64,000 nt of DNA, from positions 124,001 to 188,000 of the forward strand of contig NZ_BMGM01000002.1 of NCBI RefSeq assembly GCF_014640195.1, in the 5' to 3' direction. Under the pieces are notes generated by a model. The model was not told the origin of the DNA, searched no databases, and saw only the letters and a program-made list of their open reading frames with translations. A program made the position numbers and the translations under genes. This document shows, piece after piece, positions 63,027 through 64,000 of the stretch (positions within the stretch are counted from its first letter, which is position 1; each line of letters begins with the position of its first letter). The DNA is from Psychroflexus planctonicus (GTDB taxonomy: Bacteria > Bacteroidota > Bacteroidia > Flavobacteriales > Flavobacteriaceae).

Positions 63027-64000
63027 TCAATCATTCAAAAATGCTTCCAAATCAACATCATAGTTTTTTATAAAGTTGATGCTTTTTTCAATTTCATCGT
63101 GCATTAAGCAATCTTCTTTTACAACGTGAACAACTTTTCTGTAATCTTCAATTAGTTTTTCAACAAAACTGGAGCTTTTCTGTGTTCTAAAACTCAAGGC
63201 TTGAGATGCATTAAACAATTCAATTGCTAGAATAGTGCTAAGGTTTTCAGTAACTTTAATCAACTTGGTTGCAGCATTTGCGCCCATACTAACATGATCT
63301 TCCTGCCCATTTGAAGAAACAATTGAATCTACAGTTGCAGGTGTACACAATTGTTTGTTCTGGCTTACAATGCTTGCAGCGGTGTATTGCGGAATCATAA
63401 ACCCGCTATTTACGCCAGAATTGTGTACAAGAAAATTAGGTAAATTACGCAAACCAGAAACCAACTGATAAACTCTTCTTTCTGAAATATTCCCTAATTC
63501 TGATAGGGCAATAGCTAAATAATCTAAAGGTAAAGCTATAGGTTGTCCGTGGAAATTTCCACCTGAAATTATTTTGTCTTCGTTTACAAAAATATTTGGA
63601 TTATCAGTTACGCTGTTTATTTCCGTTTTTATGGCTTTGGTTACAAAATCTATTGTATCTTTTGTAGCTCCATGAACTTGCGGCACACATCTAAACGAAT
63701 AGGGATCTTGGACGTTTTGTTTTTCTATTTTTCCCAACTCACTATCGGCCAAAAGTTCACGAATTCTTTTTGCAGTTTTAATTTGCCCGGCATGCGGTCT
63801 TACATCATGTACTAATGGATCAAACGGAGACATATTACAATCAAAAGCATCGATTGAAATTGCTGCAATTACATCTGCAAAATAAGTTAAATGATGCGCT
63901 TTTAGTAATGCATGAACTCCGTGAGCACTCATAAATTGGGTTCCATTCAATAAGGCTAAACCTTCTTTAGATTGCAGTACAATAGGTTCCCAACCCAATT
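63027..64000 (-). CDS. hutH: Histidine ammonia-lyase, 3' part (cut by the window end)
   Basis: The C-terminal ~324 residues of a HAL/PAL-family enzyme that deaminates histidine to urocanate. The gene continues beyond 64000, so the N-terminal MIO-forming Ala-Ser-Gly is outside. Visible family features: LALLNGTQFMSAHGVHAL, DPYSFRCVPQVHGATKD, NSVTDNPNIFV, ISGGNFHGQPIALPLDYLAI, and VSSNGQEDHVSMGANAA. The position of the stop and the Gln/Glu region fit HutH, but aromatic-amino-acid selectivity depends on missing residues, so another ammonia-lyase is possible. It converges with the PAS kinase gene. Confidence 0.85.
   Translation of the reverse strand, partial: LGWEPIVLQSKEGLALLNGTQFMSAHGVHALLKAHHLTYFADVIAAISIDAFDCNMSPFDPLVHDVRPHAGQIKTAKRIRELLADSELGKIEKQNVQDPYSFRCVPQVHGATKDTIDFVTKAIKTEINSVTDNPNIFVNEDKIISGGNFHGQPIALPLDYLAIALSELGNISERRVYQLVSGLRNLPNFLVHNSGVNSGFMIPQYTAASIVSQNKQLCTPATVDSIVSSNGQEDHVSMGANAATKLIKVTENLSTILAIELFNASQALSFRTQKSSSFVEKLIEDYRKVVHVVKEDCLMHDEIEKSINFIKNYDVDLEAFLND

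Noticed and set aside
1-64000. CRISPR arrays, tRNA or rRNA genes
   Set aside because: No regularly spaced repeats, no cloverleaf and no rRNA-like stretch was noticed in the spacers; a tRNA search program would be the decisive check.

Overview
The window is AT-rich, gene-dense chromosomal DNA from a member of the Bacteroidota, almost certainly the family Flavobacteriaceae. The evidence is: type IX secretion (T9SS) genes porT and porX plus a secreted protein with a T9SS type A C-terminal domain; a lipoprotein Omp85 (TamL); a fused lpxC-fabZ; repeated TAnnTTTG -7 promoter elements; starts without Shine-Dalgarno sequences; and an ECF sigma/FecR/TonB-receptor cassette. The species cannot be named from sequence alone.

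Layout. 1-2.2 kb is a small accessory patch: a cut-off integrase remnant, a secreted endonuclease/exonuclease/phosphatase-family gene bracketed by a 21-bp repeat, and an intact lone tyrosine recombinase. 2.3-12.7 kb holds surface and housekeeping genes: a beta-barrel protein, a lipoprotein with a SpoU methylase, a secreted peptidylarginine-deiminase-like enzyme, an MltF-type lytic transglycosylase, alanine dehydrogenase, tsaE, a methyltransferase, a YkgJ Cys-cluster protein and an OmpA protein. 12.8-24.6 kb is envelope-rich: a beta-barrel/coiled-coil protein whose last ~70 codons are out of frame, small lipoproteins, an amidohydrolase, a DUF2147 protein, another outer-membrane protein and a sigma/FecR/TonB-receptor set. 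24.6-34.3 kb is mostly minus-strand core: pnp, rpsO, accD, fbaA, tamL, porT and menG/ubiE, with a plus-strand TrmH methylase. 34.4-38.6 kb carries trkA-trkH (K+ uptake) and a coiled-coil protein with trmD. 38.6-42 kb is richer in G+C and holds two copies of a short dispersed repeat, a WbuC cupin and an S9 peptidase. 42-46 kb has a TPR histidine kinase and porX. 46-52.3 kb is the lipid A cluster (HD hydrolase, lpxD, lpxC-fabZ, lpxA, efp, a second lpxD-like gene and an NTF2-like gene). 52.4-64 kb has sucD, fabG, a VWA protein with a prohibitin, pyrR-pyrB-STAS-like-rnz, a multi-PAS histidine kinase, and the 3' part of hutH, which is cut by the window end.

How the parts connect. PorT (secretion) and PorX (regulation) belong to the machinery that would export the deiminase-like protein. 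TamL, the lpx genes and several beta-barrels serve the outer membrane. pyrR/pyrB, accD, fabG/fabZ, fbaA, sucD, ald and hutH are primary metabolism. I found no tRNA, rRNA, CRISPR array or complete insertion sequence. I also found no clearly novel multi-gene system. The strongest leads are the repeat-flanked gene beside a lone recombinase (0.1-2.2 kb), the secreted deiminase homologue, the broken frame near 14.77 kb, and several genes that appear to use TTG/GTG starts a few bases below a promoter element.
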